From Linanthus parryae (lineage: Eukaryota; Streptophyta; Magnoliopsida; Ericales; Polemoniaceae): 64,000 nt of DNA. A program made the translations under genes and the position numbers. Under the pieces are notes generated by a model. That model had not been told where the DNA came from. It worked only from the letters and a program-made list of their open reading frames with translations, and made no database searches. The stretch covers positions 137,045,368 to 137,109,367 of the forward strand of contig JALGPY010000001.1 in the NCBI GenBank assembly GCA_023055425.1, in the 5' to 3' direction. This document shows positions 44,135-55,332 of the stretch, in pieces. The stretch's first letter is position 1. Every line of letters starts with the position of its first letter.

Positions 44135-45885
44135 AGAAACACACCGTATTAGAGTAATAAGAGTGAACAACATAGCTTGATGGTAATACATAAATTGATC
44201 ATATGTCACTGATAACGTATACAATTGCAAGTGCTGGCTAAATTAATAGAGAAAATGAAATAATGCACCATTTGAGATCTCTGTGAGACGCCTTGGAGTG
44301 AAAATAAAGTGGCAGACAATGCATAGAGTTGAATATTTGGACTCAAATATTACGATTGTGAATGTAATACCTTAATTATGTAAATGATTATTTATTTTCC
44401 AATCAAGGGTCTGAATTCATTTTCCTTAATCTAATTTTTAGTAAGTTAACATAACATCTCCACTATTTGAAACAATTGTGTGATTGTAGCAGATAATAAG
44501 TAAATTTGATAGATTATAGTGATTTCTGTCCTCAGTGTACCACGTTTTGTGAGTGCGATCAAAGAAAAGTTTTTTATTAACCAAAAAATTAAAGCTTTTG
44601 TAAGAACCTACTTCATATGATTATGTAAATTAATTATTAAAAATATGAGATGTTAGTCCACCCTAAAGAAGTGATAGGAAGATGTTTGGGAGCCTCATCC
44701 AACCATCTAAAACGTATACATACAGGTGACCAAAGATTTATAGTTTATAACTTCCTAACAAAAGTACTTATAGGTAACGTTAGCGTACCTTGTGCCTACG
44801 TTCCGCCAAAAAATGATCAGGCTTACAGAAAGAGAGAGTAGGGGTACTACAAATACAAAAAGCTGCATCAAAGAAAGTTAACCGCGTTTATGTGAGCAAA
44901 CTTAAGTCCAGAACAATCGATGGCAGACATATCATCAACTAATGAACCAGAAAAAGAACCAATGAGCACGTCAGGTGTGTGACATCAAGTCGGTGACCCT
45001 TGTATTTTTAATCTGTGAGTATTGAGCAAATGAAGTCTGGTAAGAATAGTATAGAAAATAGGAATGAATACATGAAATAGTTCATAAGAGGAGGGGAGGA
45101 AAAATGGTTTGGGTACCTGGGGGAGTTAACTAATGTTTTCCTTCCTCTGTATGGTTTCTGTTAGATCTCCAGGTAAATGTAGCTAATGAAATTTGTCAAA
45201 CTCAGCAATGTAGTGGAATGAATCATTGAATAAAAACAGGACGATCCTTACAAATCTCTAACTTGTTTGCAGCTAAATTTTCCTTTGAATTTCTGGTGTT
45301 TCCCTTTTGGTGTTGTTTTCTTTCTAACCTGAAGCAATCAATGAGCAAGGTCAGCCTACAAAGTAATGCCAGATTGTGAATTCAAATTGAAACTAAAAAG
45401 AAATAAACAAACAAATAAAGTTATGTATTGTAAGGTATACTTGAAAGTAATGCAAGAATCCTAAGGTGTGATGGAAAACTATTCCTACCGCAACCCATTG
45501 TTTTTGAGCCGTAACGCTTTGATAATGTTGAGAAATATTAGTAAAATGTTAATTTTAGTTATTACATTACCTTTTGTCTTTTACCGTGATGTCCACTTTA
45601 AAGATTGGAAGATGAATAACACCGCAAAGAATGGATTTCTTCATTCATCATTCAGTCAATAAGTCTGTAGAACAACACAATCAGACCATTAGCTTCAAGA
45701 AGTTAAAAAGAAGTTAGCATAATAAAAAATAAAGTTATGTCATGAAGGAAATACAAATTGTTCAAAGAAGAATTGCAGTTAACTTAATAAAAAATAAAGT
45801 TATGTCATATAGGAAATATAAATTTCATTTTCTATTTCAAAACCCCAAAAAAACAAATATTTACATTAGGTTATAACTCACATGT
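44135..45885 (-). other. Helitron intergenic/5' RPA region, no firm exon
   Basis: AT-rich, with short ORFs that have no family features (44650-44841, 45468-45662). Remaining 5' exons of the RPA-like gene may be here, but I cannot place them. A short repeat (ATAAAAAATAAAGTTATGTCAT) occurs twice at about 45720-45810. Confidence 0.45.
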
Positions 45886-48800
45886 TTAAGGTAAATTGGA
45901 AAATACTTCCTTATAAAATATATTTTTCATGCGAGGTTCATTTTCATTCTCACTATCTAATGTTACAACTTGAAGGCCTTCCCTACTTGTAACTCTTGAA
46001 ACTGCCACATAAAGTTGGCCGTGGCAAAATACTGATTTGGTGAGGAACAATCCAACACGTTTCAAAGATTGTCCTTGACTTTTGTTGATAGTCATAGAGA
46101 AACAAACTGAAAGAGGAAATTGTCTTCTCTTCATGACAAAAGGCCACTTTGATTCTGAAGGAGAAAGCACTATGCGGGGGATGAATACCTTCTTTCCTAC
46201 ATGTGTCCCTGTTATAATTTTAGCTTCCACCACCCTTGTCGCCAACTGTGTGATTACCATTCTCGTGCCATTACACAAACCAGAATTTTGGTTTAGGTTC
46301 CTTAGTAACATGACTGGTAGGCCAATCTTCAAACGAAGCTTATGGTTTGGGAATCCTGGAGAAGTTAAGGAATTGAGAAATTCGAGGGGATAAAGTAGCT
46401 CTTTCCCTTCAAAGTAGCTCGATGCTTTGCAAATTGTATCGGCACTGAGGTATGTTTCTTCCGGTGAATCAATGAGCTCTGTAACATAGTCGTTGACGTT
46501 TGGACTATATAATGTGTTGGGGCCAATATAGCTCTCTCTTCCAAATAAGAAACATCATGTATCTGCTATGAAGATCTGGATATATATCCCTGACAACAGC
46601 CTCCGTTGCATTTTCTGATGTAGGAACCAACAAATTTGTAGGAACATCAATCCATGACTGGCCATTCTCATCAGAGAACTTCCCCTCTCCAATATTCATT
46701 ATCCATTCAGCAAACTCAGCAGAAGAATTGTCGCCTTCTCGTTGTTGGAGTCACATATTTTTTGAAAGTTTAAAAATAATGCAATGCTCCCACAAACTGG
46801 ACTGATTAATTGTTGCATTGACAATGTCTTCTCTACGCCTTTTTGGTATTACGGGAAGTATTTGGCGAAAGTCTCCTCCAAGAACAATCGGCTTACCTCC
46901 AAAGGGCTTTTGTTGGTTTTCAGTATCTACAAAGTGTAGTATATCTCTTAATGACTGGTCCAGTGCTTCCAAATCAAATCGATGTTTCATGGGTGCTTCA
47001 TCCCAAACAATGAGACGTGCTTGTATCATGAGATTTGCAAGCTGAGTGCCTTGCTTAATATTGCATGTTGACTCATCGCTAAGATTAATGGGAATACTAA
47101 ATCTTGAATGTGCAGTTCTACCTCCGTCCATCAGCAATGCTGCAATTCCTGAGGATGCAACAGCAAGCACAATCTTTCCCGCCGAGCGAAAGCGTGCAAT
47201 TAGAGTTCTCCATAAGTAAGTCTTTCCAGTTCCTCCATGGACATAAACAAAAAACAAACCGCCTTTATTTTCGGCGACAGCATTCACAGCAGCATCATAT
47301 ACCATTTTTCGATCTGATTTCGGGCCGTTAAATAGCTTGACGTGTTCCATTCCCAATGCTTCCCTGTAATGTTGAAGTTCTTCTTGGATTAACCGATTGT
47401 TGCTGTCTCTAAGGAGAAGCATATCTGGAAAAGGCATTGGCTCAAATTCTTTTAGCGATTGACCATTTTCCATTAATACCTCTTCAATATCATACAACGT
47501 ATAACCTTGTAATTGTTGGTCATTGAGTTGTAAGGTTGCATGCTGCAATATACGCCTTTGTCTAGGCAGAATGTCTTCTGGCAGTAATCTCCAATTTCTT
47601 TCCCACAAAGCATAAGGATCGGCCACCTCACAATACATCAGTATTGTTGCAAATAACTCTCTTAGTTGTTTTCCGGAGGCCCAAATTGAGGCTTCACTAA
47701 GAGCGTCGTCCCATTCTTTATCATCGTCCAGTAGTCCTAAAGCATAGCATGCAACTCTGTACCTAGGATATTGGACACCGTTCACAGTTTTGATATCTTT
47801 ATATGTCCTTGCTCCTTTGACGATATTAAGAAGCATCCTTAAATAAAAGTATTCACCACTTGTTGGATGGCATTATAAACTCGACCAATGCAGCGCCCTG
47901 AATTTCTTGGCTTCCACTCTTGGGTATCTCTGTGCCATACCCACTTTGTAGGGAAATCAATATATGTCAGTTCTCAAGCAGCTTCATAAGTTTTATTGGC
48001 GGTCATCCATTCAGTAAACATAGTTTTCTCAATGTTTGGCCTATCCAAAACATTGTCCAAGTAATCATCATCCTGAAAGGTGACGGGTTGTTGATCCTCG
48101 AGGTGGTAGGATAATCTTTTAACAGCTGGGTATCGATAATGAATGTCAAATCCTAGTATTCTCCAGCATGCCTCGGATGCAGAAATAAAAAGACATTGTA
48201 AGAATTCCTTCACCTGATAAAAAAAGGTAAAAAGAAGGAAAGAAAAATATAATTAGAAAGGTGTTGACATAGTAATGAATGCATGCTCGAAGTGGATATA
48301 GATTTCACATAATTAGAAAACTGTATGCTCAGTAGTTATTAAACTACAAAAAAAGAATAAGTTTCACCTATCATGGCCAGAACAATAAATTTCACTATTT
48401 CCGTGGTTAATATAACATTATACTAATATAACGTGAACATATAGAACAATATATTATCACATTTTTAGCTTCATGCGCAAGACGACGTACCTAATCAATC
48501 ACTAAGCCATCCTCTACAACATCTTGTTGAAAAACAAATGTGGCCCTATCGGGCCCTTTGGTGACATACTTGAACAAATATTTGATTGATCTTGATCGAT
48601 TGCACCACTCTACATTTATGTGCGCTTGGTATTTCACCAGGAGACCAACATTATAAGGAACAACATACCTATCAAGTTTAATGTCATTTTTTTCTACATA
48701 CCTCCCATCATCTTTTCTACAGTAAACAGCAAAACCATCATCATCTATAGTTGTCTTCTTGTTAAAATTCTTCGGAAAATGTTTCGAGCATTTCTTGTCA

Positions 48801-51068
48801 ATCATGCAATGCGAAGTTGGCTTCGCTTCACCACAGGGACCATGCATCATGAACTGCTTCACAGCTTCATAAGCTTGTGGGTCAGATTTATAATCGGGAA
48901 TCTCAGCTGATATAATCTTATCTATTTTCGATGTCCCGGGATTCTTGTCATCAGGATGAAGAAAGAGTAGTATATGAGCATGTGGAAGGCCTCTTTTCTG
49001 GAACTCGATGGTATACACCACTACAAAAAAACATCGATCATTATTTCATATGTCGAAGAAAGATCAAGTACGCGTATGCGGATTATATACTTTATAAACA
49101 TAACTTAGGAAGTACAACATCGAAAGATTAGTTTTCCCTCACGCAGTCTTCTTCGCATAGATTAGTCAGAAAAATTTCAATGGATAATCACTTGTCCCCT
49201 AAAAAATACTGGTTCACGAAGTTGGCATGTAAAGAAAAACTTAGTTTCTCTAACAGGTGTACATTTCCATATATTATGACCAAGGTTTTGGCAGGCTGAA
49301 TGATAAAGTGTAGGATTGTGCAATAAGCATGGTCAGGTAACACAATTGATGTTTGACATTTTATCAACATTTTACTACTTGTTTTGAAGTAACAAATTTA
49401 TTTATACTATACAAAAGGGACAAATGGAATTAACTAAAATGATACCACAACACGCTCCACTATGCATATTCTTATGACATGTAAAAGTTCAGATAATCTT
49501 GTTGGTAGAATAAAATAAAAAGGGTACAAAACATAACATCACACTTTCAGTAAGAAAATCGGTTATAAGTATGCAAGGCTATCAGTGAAAATATATAATA
49601 GTTCAAAGTAAATTACATGGTGGTATAAATAAATACCTGCAATGACCCGGCCAAAAAGCTTTCTTTCGTTAAGTCACGTAGTAATTGGTCAAGTTTGATT
49701 TTGAAGGCTCTTGCAACAATGTCAGGACGGTCGGCAGCCTTCTCTCCAGGGATTAAAGAAACAAAACTTTCAATCTCCTTCCACTTGGGATTGCAAGAAA
49801 ACGTCAGGAATAAGTCGGGATATCCAGCCCATCTACAAATAGCCATAGCATCCTGATAATTTTGAACCATATATTGCGGGCTTCCAGTGAATGTTGCTGG
49901 AAGATAAATTCGTTTTCCAGCAGAACCAGGTTCTGTATCACCTCTATGAATAGCATCTTTCAACCCTTGGTACAAATCAGATCTTAATTTTTTTTTGGTT
50001 ATTCTTCACCCACATCAAGCGAGCCTCTTCAATGAAAGAATACGCGTCCACCACGTACTGTTGAAATAACCGTCTCCCTCGAAGCAATGTATCACCTTCA
50101 TCAAGGCGTTGCTGAAGCCTGAAAGCATAATATTCTCTATGTGTAACAAAGCTTTATTTCTCACTCACATTCCTGTCGACTCTGTTGTGTTTTATTCCTA
50201 ACCTATATCCATCTTCTCCACATGGAAAGAGAAGCGTATATTGCATGGCCATAAATGAAGGGATGTGTCGAGTTAATCCGCTTAAAACCCATGCTTCTTT
50301 CTTCAACAATGATGTCGCGGTGGCTATTTTCCAGATTTAAGTCTCCAACAATAAGAGCTGCTACTTCTGACGATGTCGGTAAATTATATTGCCTGCCGTC
50401 TGTACAACGATTAGCAATAAGGCGCAAGCGCAATGGTCGAGTGTCTGATTCTCTAAAACGGTCCCTTGCCATCCGAAATGATCTGACTAATACGTTATGC
50501 TCATCTAGCATCTTGACCAACAAATCCACAATCTCAGAATTCCTTTCTTTGGAAGAATCGTCACAATTATGGGCACCCATCCTGTTTGTGACTTCGTTTA
50601 CTGTGTCATGGATGTACAATTGTGCAAATCGAGCATTTTTCCCTTCTGGTGGAAGAAATGAGCCAATACGATGATAGTTGTGGCCGTTTAATCTGAAGTT
50701 ATATGGGCCCCCACCATTAGCAAAGGAATGATCAATGTTTCCACCCATGGATGTGAAGGAGAACATAGCATTCAGAATTCTCATATTCTTTTGGTAGTAT
50801 GTAGCAAGAGTTCCTCCATTATACTGCAGCAACTCCTTAAGTTTAGGCGGTGGTTTTTTCAATAACGGAAGCTTGAATTTCCCTTCAGAGCAACAGAGAG
50901 AGAAATTCGGTTGTTTGGTATTCCATGCCTTCTTGCTTCTCTCCTCATACCACATGACAGCACCACAAAACTTGCAAGTATAAGTGGGAGGCCCAAAGTT
51001 CCATGGTTGAGCACGTTGCTCTGGTATAATTGAAAGCACATAAATAATATTAAAAAATGAGAAAATAT

Positions 51069-52073
51069 ATCTGCCAGCTGCTACTTTAGATTGAACATTC
51101 AAACCCAATGGGGTAAATGTTATAGACATTTTCAGTGTGGCTAAAACAAATCATATGCAATGTAATACTTACTTGGTAACTTAGAGTGATGAAACTGAAG
51201 GCACTGCCTCAGTGCATTAAGATTGACGTTTTTTGGAATGGCCTACAGACAATAATAAGAAAAGTATAATTAAGAGGATATCAAATTTTGAACCTCAATG
51301 ATATGTATGAGAAGGAATATATTAGTTCACCTTCTTTATATTGTCCTCTTGAAAATACAGGAAGACCGTTGCGTTTTTTTTTCTGAGAAAGTATGATACG
51401 TCTATTTGATCTAGCTTGTTTTGAAGCTGTAATCTCACAATTTCTTGAAGGTAAGCCTGCTGAATTTTCACTATGGACATAGAAAGAGTGTGGCGTAGTG
51501 CAACATGTAGCTGGGTGATCCCTGATAGGTGGTGGGTCTAGCGGTTGACCTTGATGCATTTCTGACCTCAAAGCTGCTACTTTAGATTGAGATCAAACAC
51601 AATGGGAAAAATGTTATAGGCATTTTCAGTGTGGCTAAAACAAATCATATGCAACGTAATACTTACTTGGTAAGTTATAAGCTGAACTGAAGGTGCTGCC
51701 TCGGCGCATTTAGAGTGACGTTTTTTGGAATGGCCTACAGACAATAATAAGAAAATTATAATTAAGAGGATGATATCAAATTTTGAACCTCAATGATATA
51801 TATGAGAAGGAATATATTAGTTTACCTTCATTATATTGTCTTCTTGAATATACAGGAAGACCGTTGCGTTTTCGCTTCTGAGAAAGTATGATACGTCTAT
51901 TTGATCTACCTTGTTTTGAAGTTGTAATCTCACAATTTCTTGAAGGTAGGCCTGCTGAATTTTCACTATGGACAGAGAAAGAGTGTGGCGTAGTGTAACA
52001 TGTAGCTGGGTGATCCCTGATAGGCGGCGGCGGGTCTTGCTGTTTCCCCTGATGCATTTCTCAACTCGTCTGG
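51069..52073 (-). repeat. Tandem duplication of about 500 bp in the RepHel N-terminal region
   Basis: Unit 51,069-51,571 and unit about 51,578-52,073 align along their length, exons and introns alike. Both encode DHPATCYTTPHSF, SENSAGLPSRNCEIT and RSNRRIILSQK, followed by the small exon AIPKNVNLNALRQCLQF. That small exon is intact in the unit nearer the helicase and altered (LNAPRQHLQF then stop) in the other. Divergence is modest, so the duplication is fairly recent relative to the element. Confidence 0.85.
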
Positions 52074-52704
52074 TCTGTAGTTTGAGTAGAATTCATGTAT
52101 CCATAACATAAAGCTTCTTAAATAAGAAAATAATTATGAGGAGATGAAAATTGTATGAGTTGAGTACAAAGAGTTATAAGAGTTTAGAGCCACATCAGCC
52201 AAAAAAAAGTTAGTTTCTATCCTCACTGGTGGCAAATTACACAGAGGACAAATCTCGGCCTCATCCTATTAAGGTGGTATTTACGTTGTATAAGGGCTCT
52301 ATAGATGTCATGCAATTGTATGGAAATCAAACTTCCAGAGCAACATATTAGGAAAAATCACATGCTCTGAGCAAGGCTTTGACTAATCACGGCGGTATTA
52401 GTCAACGATTAGCAATAACTCAATCAAAGGATTGTTCCAGTTAGTTAATTATCACAGGGCTGAAATGATCAATTGATCTTCCAGTATTAGGGTTTGATTT
52501 GACATTATTTATGAATTCTTAGTGATTACTGGTGCGCAAGGCCCATCGAAATAGAGATACCATGTAACTACTTCTAGACGGAAAACTTATATTCTAGGAG
52601 ACCAAGTTTCCGAGAAAGTGTACTTATCCCCAAAAAGGACTGGATGACAATGAATATTGTTGGAATATAGCATTAGGCAAGAGAATATCAGCTGCGAATT
52701 TTAC
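52074..52704 (-). other. Intron of RepHel
   Basis: Lies between the start exon and the duplicated exons. No other gene seen. Confidence 0.5.
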
Positions 52705-53100
52705 CTTTCTCCAGTACACACTGGGTGAAGTGTAGGGAAATCGTGGCCGTGGTCTGTCAACGTCGATTCGAAAATCGAAGAGGGTGCTAGCGTGTGGGAA
52801 GATAGTGTAAGTAGCTTTCTTTGATGGGGTAGAGTTTAATTCACAATTGAAGGCGTCGATTCGAAGCGCCGAATCGCCTTCTTCCGTTACGTCCATGGGT
52901 GGCTGATTGGAGGGAGGACGAAGGGAGTACAGACGGTGGGAAGAAGCAACTGGAGAGAAGGGGAAGCGGTTCATCAGCTCCGTTTTTCCCATAGGGGTTA
53001 TAGGGTTGGGTATTTGGTCGGCATTGAATGTTGGCTAATTGAAATTGTAACCCCACCATTTACATGGTATTAAATTTGTATAAGTAGGCATTTTTTTACA

Positions 53101-54174
53101 GAAATGCTAAATACGCCGAATTTATAACCCGGAGGGAAGCCGAAAATGCCAACGTGGACTTGCAATTATTAATTAAATTGTTTCTCTTTCTTTCTCTCTC
53201 TCCACTCTTTCTCTCTCTGCATTATAACTTTCCCAATTTCTCTTATCTCTATCTCCATCTATACGCCCATGTATATCTTTCATCTCCTTAAGCGGTTTTC
53301 ACCATTCAATCCAGAGAGAACTGCAAAAAGTTTGTAATAATATTCATGAACAATTATTTTCTGTGGAAAGAAAATTGCAGAGTTTGTTCGCTGATTGTTT
53401 GTAAATCCCCAATATTCATGAACAATTTGTTTTCTGTTGAAAGTGAATTGTAAAGCTTGTTCATAGATGCAAATACCTTACCAAATGAAAAATCATATGT
53501 CAAATCTGAATAATTAACCATTCTAAATCAGAGATGAAACTTTCTACAGGTCGAAGGGAATTTGAGGTTCAAGGTAAGAAAGAACACTGATTATAACAAG
53601 TTGATTTATGCAATTCTTTGCTCTTGAAATATCCAAATAGATACAATTAGAGAGCTTAATGTTTTGATTCGTTCCTACTTCCTACAATGGATTTCTAGAG
53701 ATGGCCTGAAGATTCGGAAGGGATGTAGGAGAGTATACAGAGAAGACTGAAGAGATGAGAGAAATAGTGCAGAGAGAGAAAATATGAGAGAGAGATATAG
53801 TGGAGGTAGAGAGAGGGAGAAAACAATCTATATTATATATAAAGGCTAGGAGGTGAGTTAAAACTCATCCTCCATATGCCATGTGTGCTTACAATTGGCT
53901 CTCATGGAAGAACCATGTGTAATTACAATTGTCTCTCATCGACAAATCATAGCTTTCCATATGGCTTTAAATGCCACATAATCCAGTAGGTGGCCAGTGC
54001 AATTACTCATTGCTTTAAAAAACAATTATTAATTAATAATTGATAATAGTGGAGGTAGAGAGATATAGTGGAGGTAGAGAGAGGGAGAAAACAATTATTA
54101 ATTAATAGTCACAATGCCAAGCTGGCATTTCGGCAGCTCTCCGGGAGATTGATTCGGCAAGTCTAGCACTTCTC
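53101..54174. mobile_element. Mutator-like element (non-autonomous) near the Helitron 5' end
   Basis: The left end (53101: GAAATGCTAAATACGCCGAA, CCCGGAGGGAAGCCGAAAATG, CAATTATTAATTAA) is an imperfect inverted copy of the right end (to 54174: TTAATTAATAG, AATGCCAAGCTGGCATTTCG, GGCAAGTCTAGCACTTCTC). TIRs are about 100 bp. Both flanks are T-runs, so a 9-bp duplication cannot be read cleanly. There is no transposase. The interior is CT/GA-rich and contains a second Helitron 5' end (53827-54022). Confidence 0.62.
53827..54022 (+). mobile_element. Inverted second copy of the Helitron 5' end
   Basis: Starts TCTATATTATATATAAAGG at 53827 and is the near-perfect complement of 54175-54372, the 5' end of the large Helitron. 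The two ends face away from each other, head to head, across a 152-bp spacer. It breaks off after GCTTTAAAAAA. The surrounding GTGGAGGTAGAGAGA-type sequence is repeated on both sides of the insert. Confidence 0.8.
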
Positions 54175-54372
54175 TTTTTTTTAAAGCAATGAGTAATTGC
54201 ACTGGCCACCTACTGGATTATGTGGCATTTAAAGCCATATGGAAAGCTATGATTTGTCGATGAGAGACAATTGTAATTACACATGGTTCTTCCATGAGAG
54301 CCAATTGTAAGCACACATGGCATATGGAGGATGAGTTTTAACTCACCTCCTAGCCTTTATATATAATATAGA

Positions 54373-55244
54373 TAAGACAATTAACTGCAAAGAACTTCTC
54401 AAGAGCTTGACATATAGGTAAGTAGTAGTACATAGTACTACTCCATGATTAGTACTATTATTTTTTTTTTGATAATTATTAGTACTATTATTTTTTTTTT
54501 TTGATAATTATTAGTACTATTATTTATACGTACAAGAATGAGGAAAATCCGAAAATGTAAGAAAATTCGGGATATTGCCCCACAAGTTTAAATATTCCTA
54601 AAGTGCCTCATGTTCAAGAACATTTACAACATTACCTCTTGTCTAGAATGAATTCAATAATGGCCCACTTGCTCAAGAAAAAAGAATTGGAGAGCATTGA
54701 AATAAATCTAGGAGATAATTTTCATAAATTAGAACCTAAACATTATGAAGTTACAAATGAGCCTTCGTATACTAAGAAGTGATTGTTGCATCGACATTAT
54801 CTGCAAAGAACTTCTCAAGATCTTGACACCTTGTTTTCTTTTTGAAATGTTCGTTTCCACTTGTAGGGTTTGAAGAAGATAGCTGGACTTACGCGCTATC
54901 CCTTGTATGTATCATCTTTGGAGGGAGAAATCAAAGAGATGGCTTGCCCGAGCTGAGACAGAGGAAACTTGATCAATTTCCATCAGTCCTGTGCAACTAG
55001 GCCTGTCAAGGAGGCGGGTTTCGACCCAACCCTGACCCAACTGCAACCCGACCCTCATTTAGTTGACCCATATCCGGCCCTATCGCATGTGAACCATTTG
55101 TTCCATCACACAATTGTGCCACATTTTCCTAACATTCTAGCAAGAATCTTGGCTTCAATTTCAAAACATATCAGAATAAAACTACCGCAAAAAATTAAAG
55201 AGGTCCTCACGAAACTAATAATAAAGTCTGCAAATTTTATTTTG
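54373..55244. other. Spacer with a 34-bp tandem repeat, no supported gene
   Basis: Three copies of a TTAGTACTATTATTTTTTTT / GATAATTA unit at about 54,448-54,525. A phrase CTGCAAAGAACTTCTCAAGA occurs at about 54,385 and 54,800. At about 54,993-55,085 is a TAGGCCTGTCAA... GACCCAACC-rich stretch like one end of a hAT-type element. ORF 54969-55394 crosses into the next element and is not convincing. Confidence 0.5.
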
Positions 55245-55332
55245 GGTAAAAGACAAAAAACACCCCTCGAGTACGGGTTATATACAAAAACAATAATCGT
55301 GTTCGGGGATATACAAAAATCACCCTTGTCGA

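Larger units (their letters stand above)
45886..52992 (-). pseudogene. Helitron RepHel (rolling-circle replicase-helicase), multi-exon and damaged
   Basis: Starts with exon 52705-52992 (ATG at 52992, donor GGTAAAAT). Duplicated small exons lie at 51.2-52.07 kb. The Helitron N-terminal domain follows (about 50.1-51.02 kb: CKFCGAVMWYEER, LPTSSEVAALIVGD). Next are the Rep core (GRRLFQQYVVDAYSFIEEARL, CRWAGYPDLFLTFSCNPKW), the HUH motif GLPHAHILLFL (about 48,974-48,991), and the two-tyrosine motif IKYLFKYVTKG (about 48,570). The PIF1-like helicase has Walker A VHGGTGKTYLW (about 47,230), Walker B IVWDEAPM (about 47,000), GQSLKRVG and YVAVSRVTSREGL. Breaks are a one-base shift near 50,264, TGA at 47974-47976, a shift near 47,855, TGA at 46751-46753 and a shift near 46,525. 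Known role: nicks and transfers one DNA strand and unwinds the element. Confidence 0.88.
39860..54372 (-). mobile_element. Helitron (RepHel/RPA type), 14.5 kb, minus orientation
   Basis: Read on the minus strand it starts TCTATATTATATATAAAGG (5' end at 54372) and ends in CTAG at 39860. Just before CTAG is a GC-rich hairpin (GCCTGCGCGAAGGCGCGGGG, about 39868-39890). The flanking bases are A and T, as expected for insertion between A and T without duplication. It encodes a RepHel protein and an RPA70-like protein, the gene pair of autonomous plant Helitrons. A Mutator-like element sits near its 5' end. RepHel is broken in several places, so the copy is probably immobile. Confidence 0.9.

Noticed and set aside
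54993..55085. Truncated hAT-type end (TAGGCCTGTCAA..)
   Set aside because: Only one end is visible and there is no target duplication, so it is noted within the spacer rather than called as an element.
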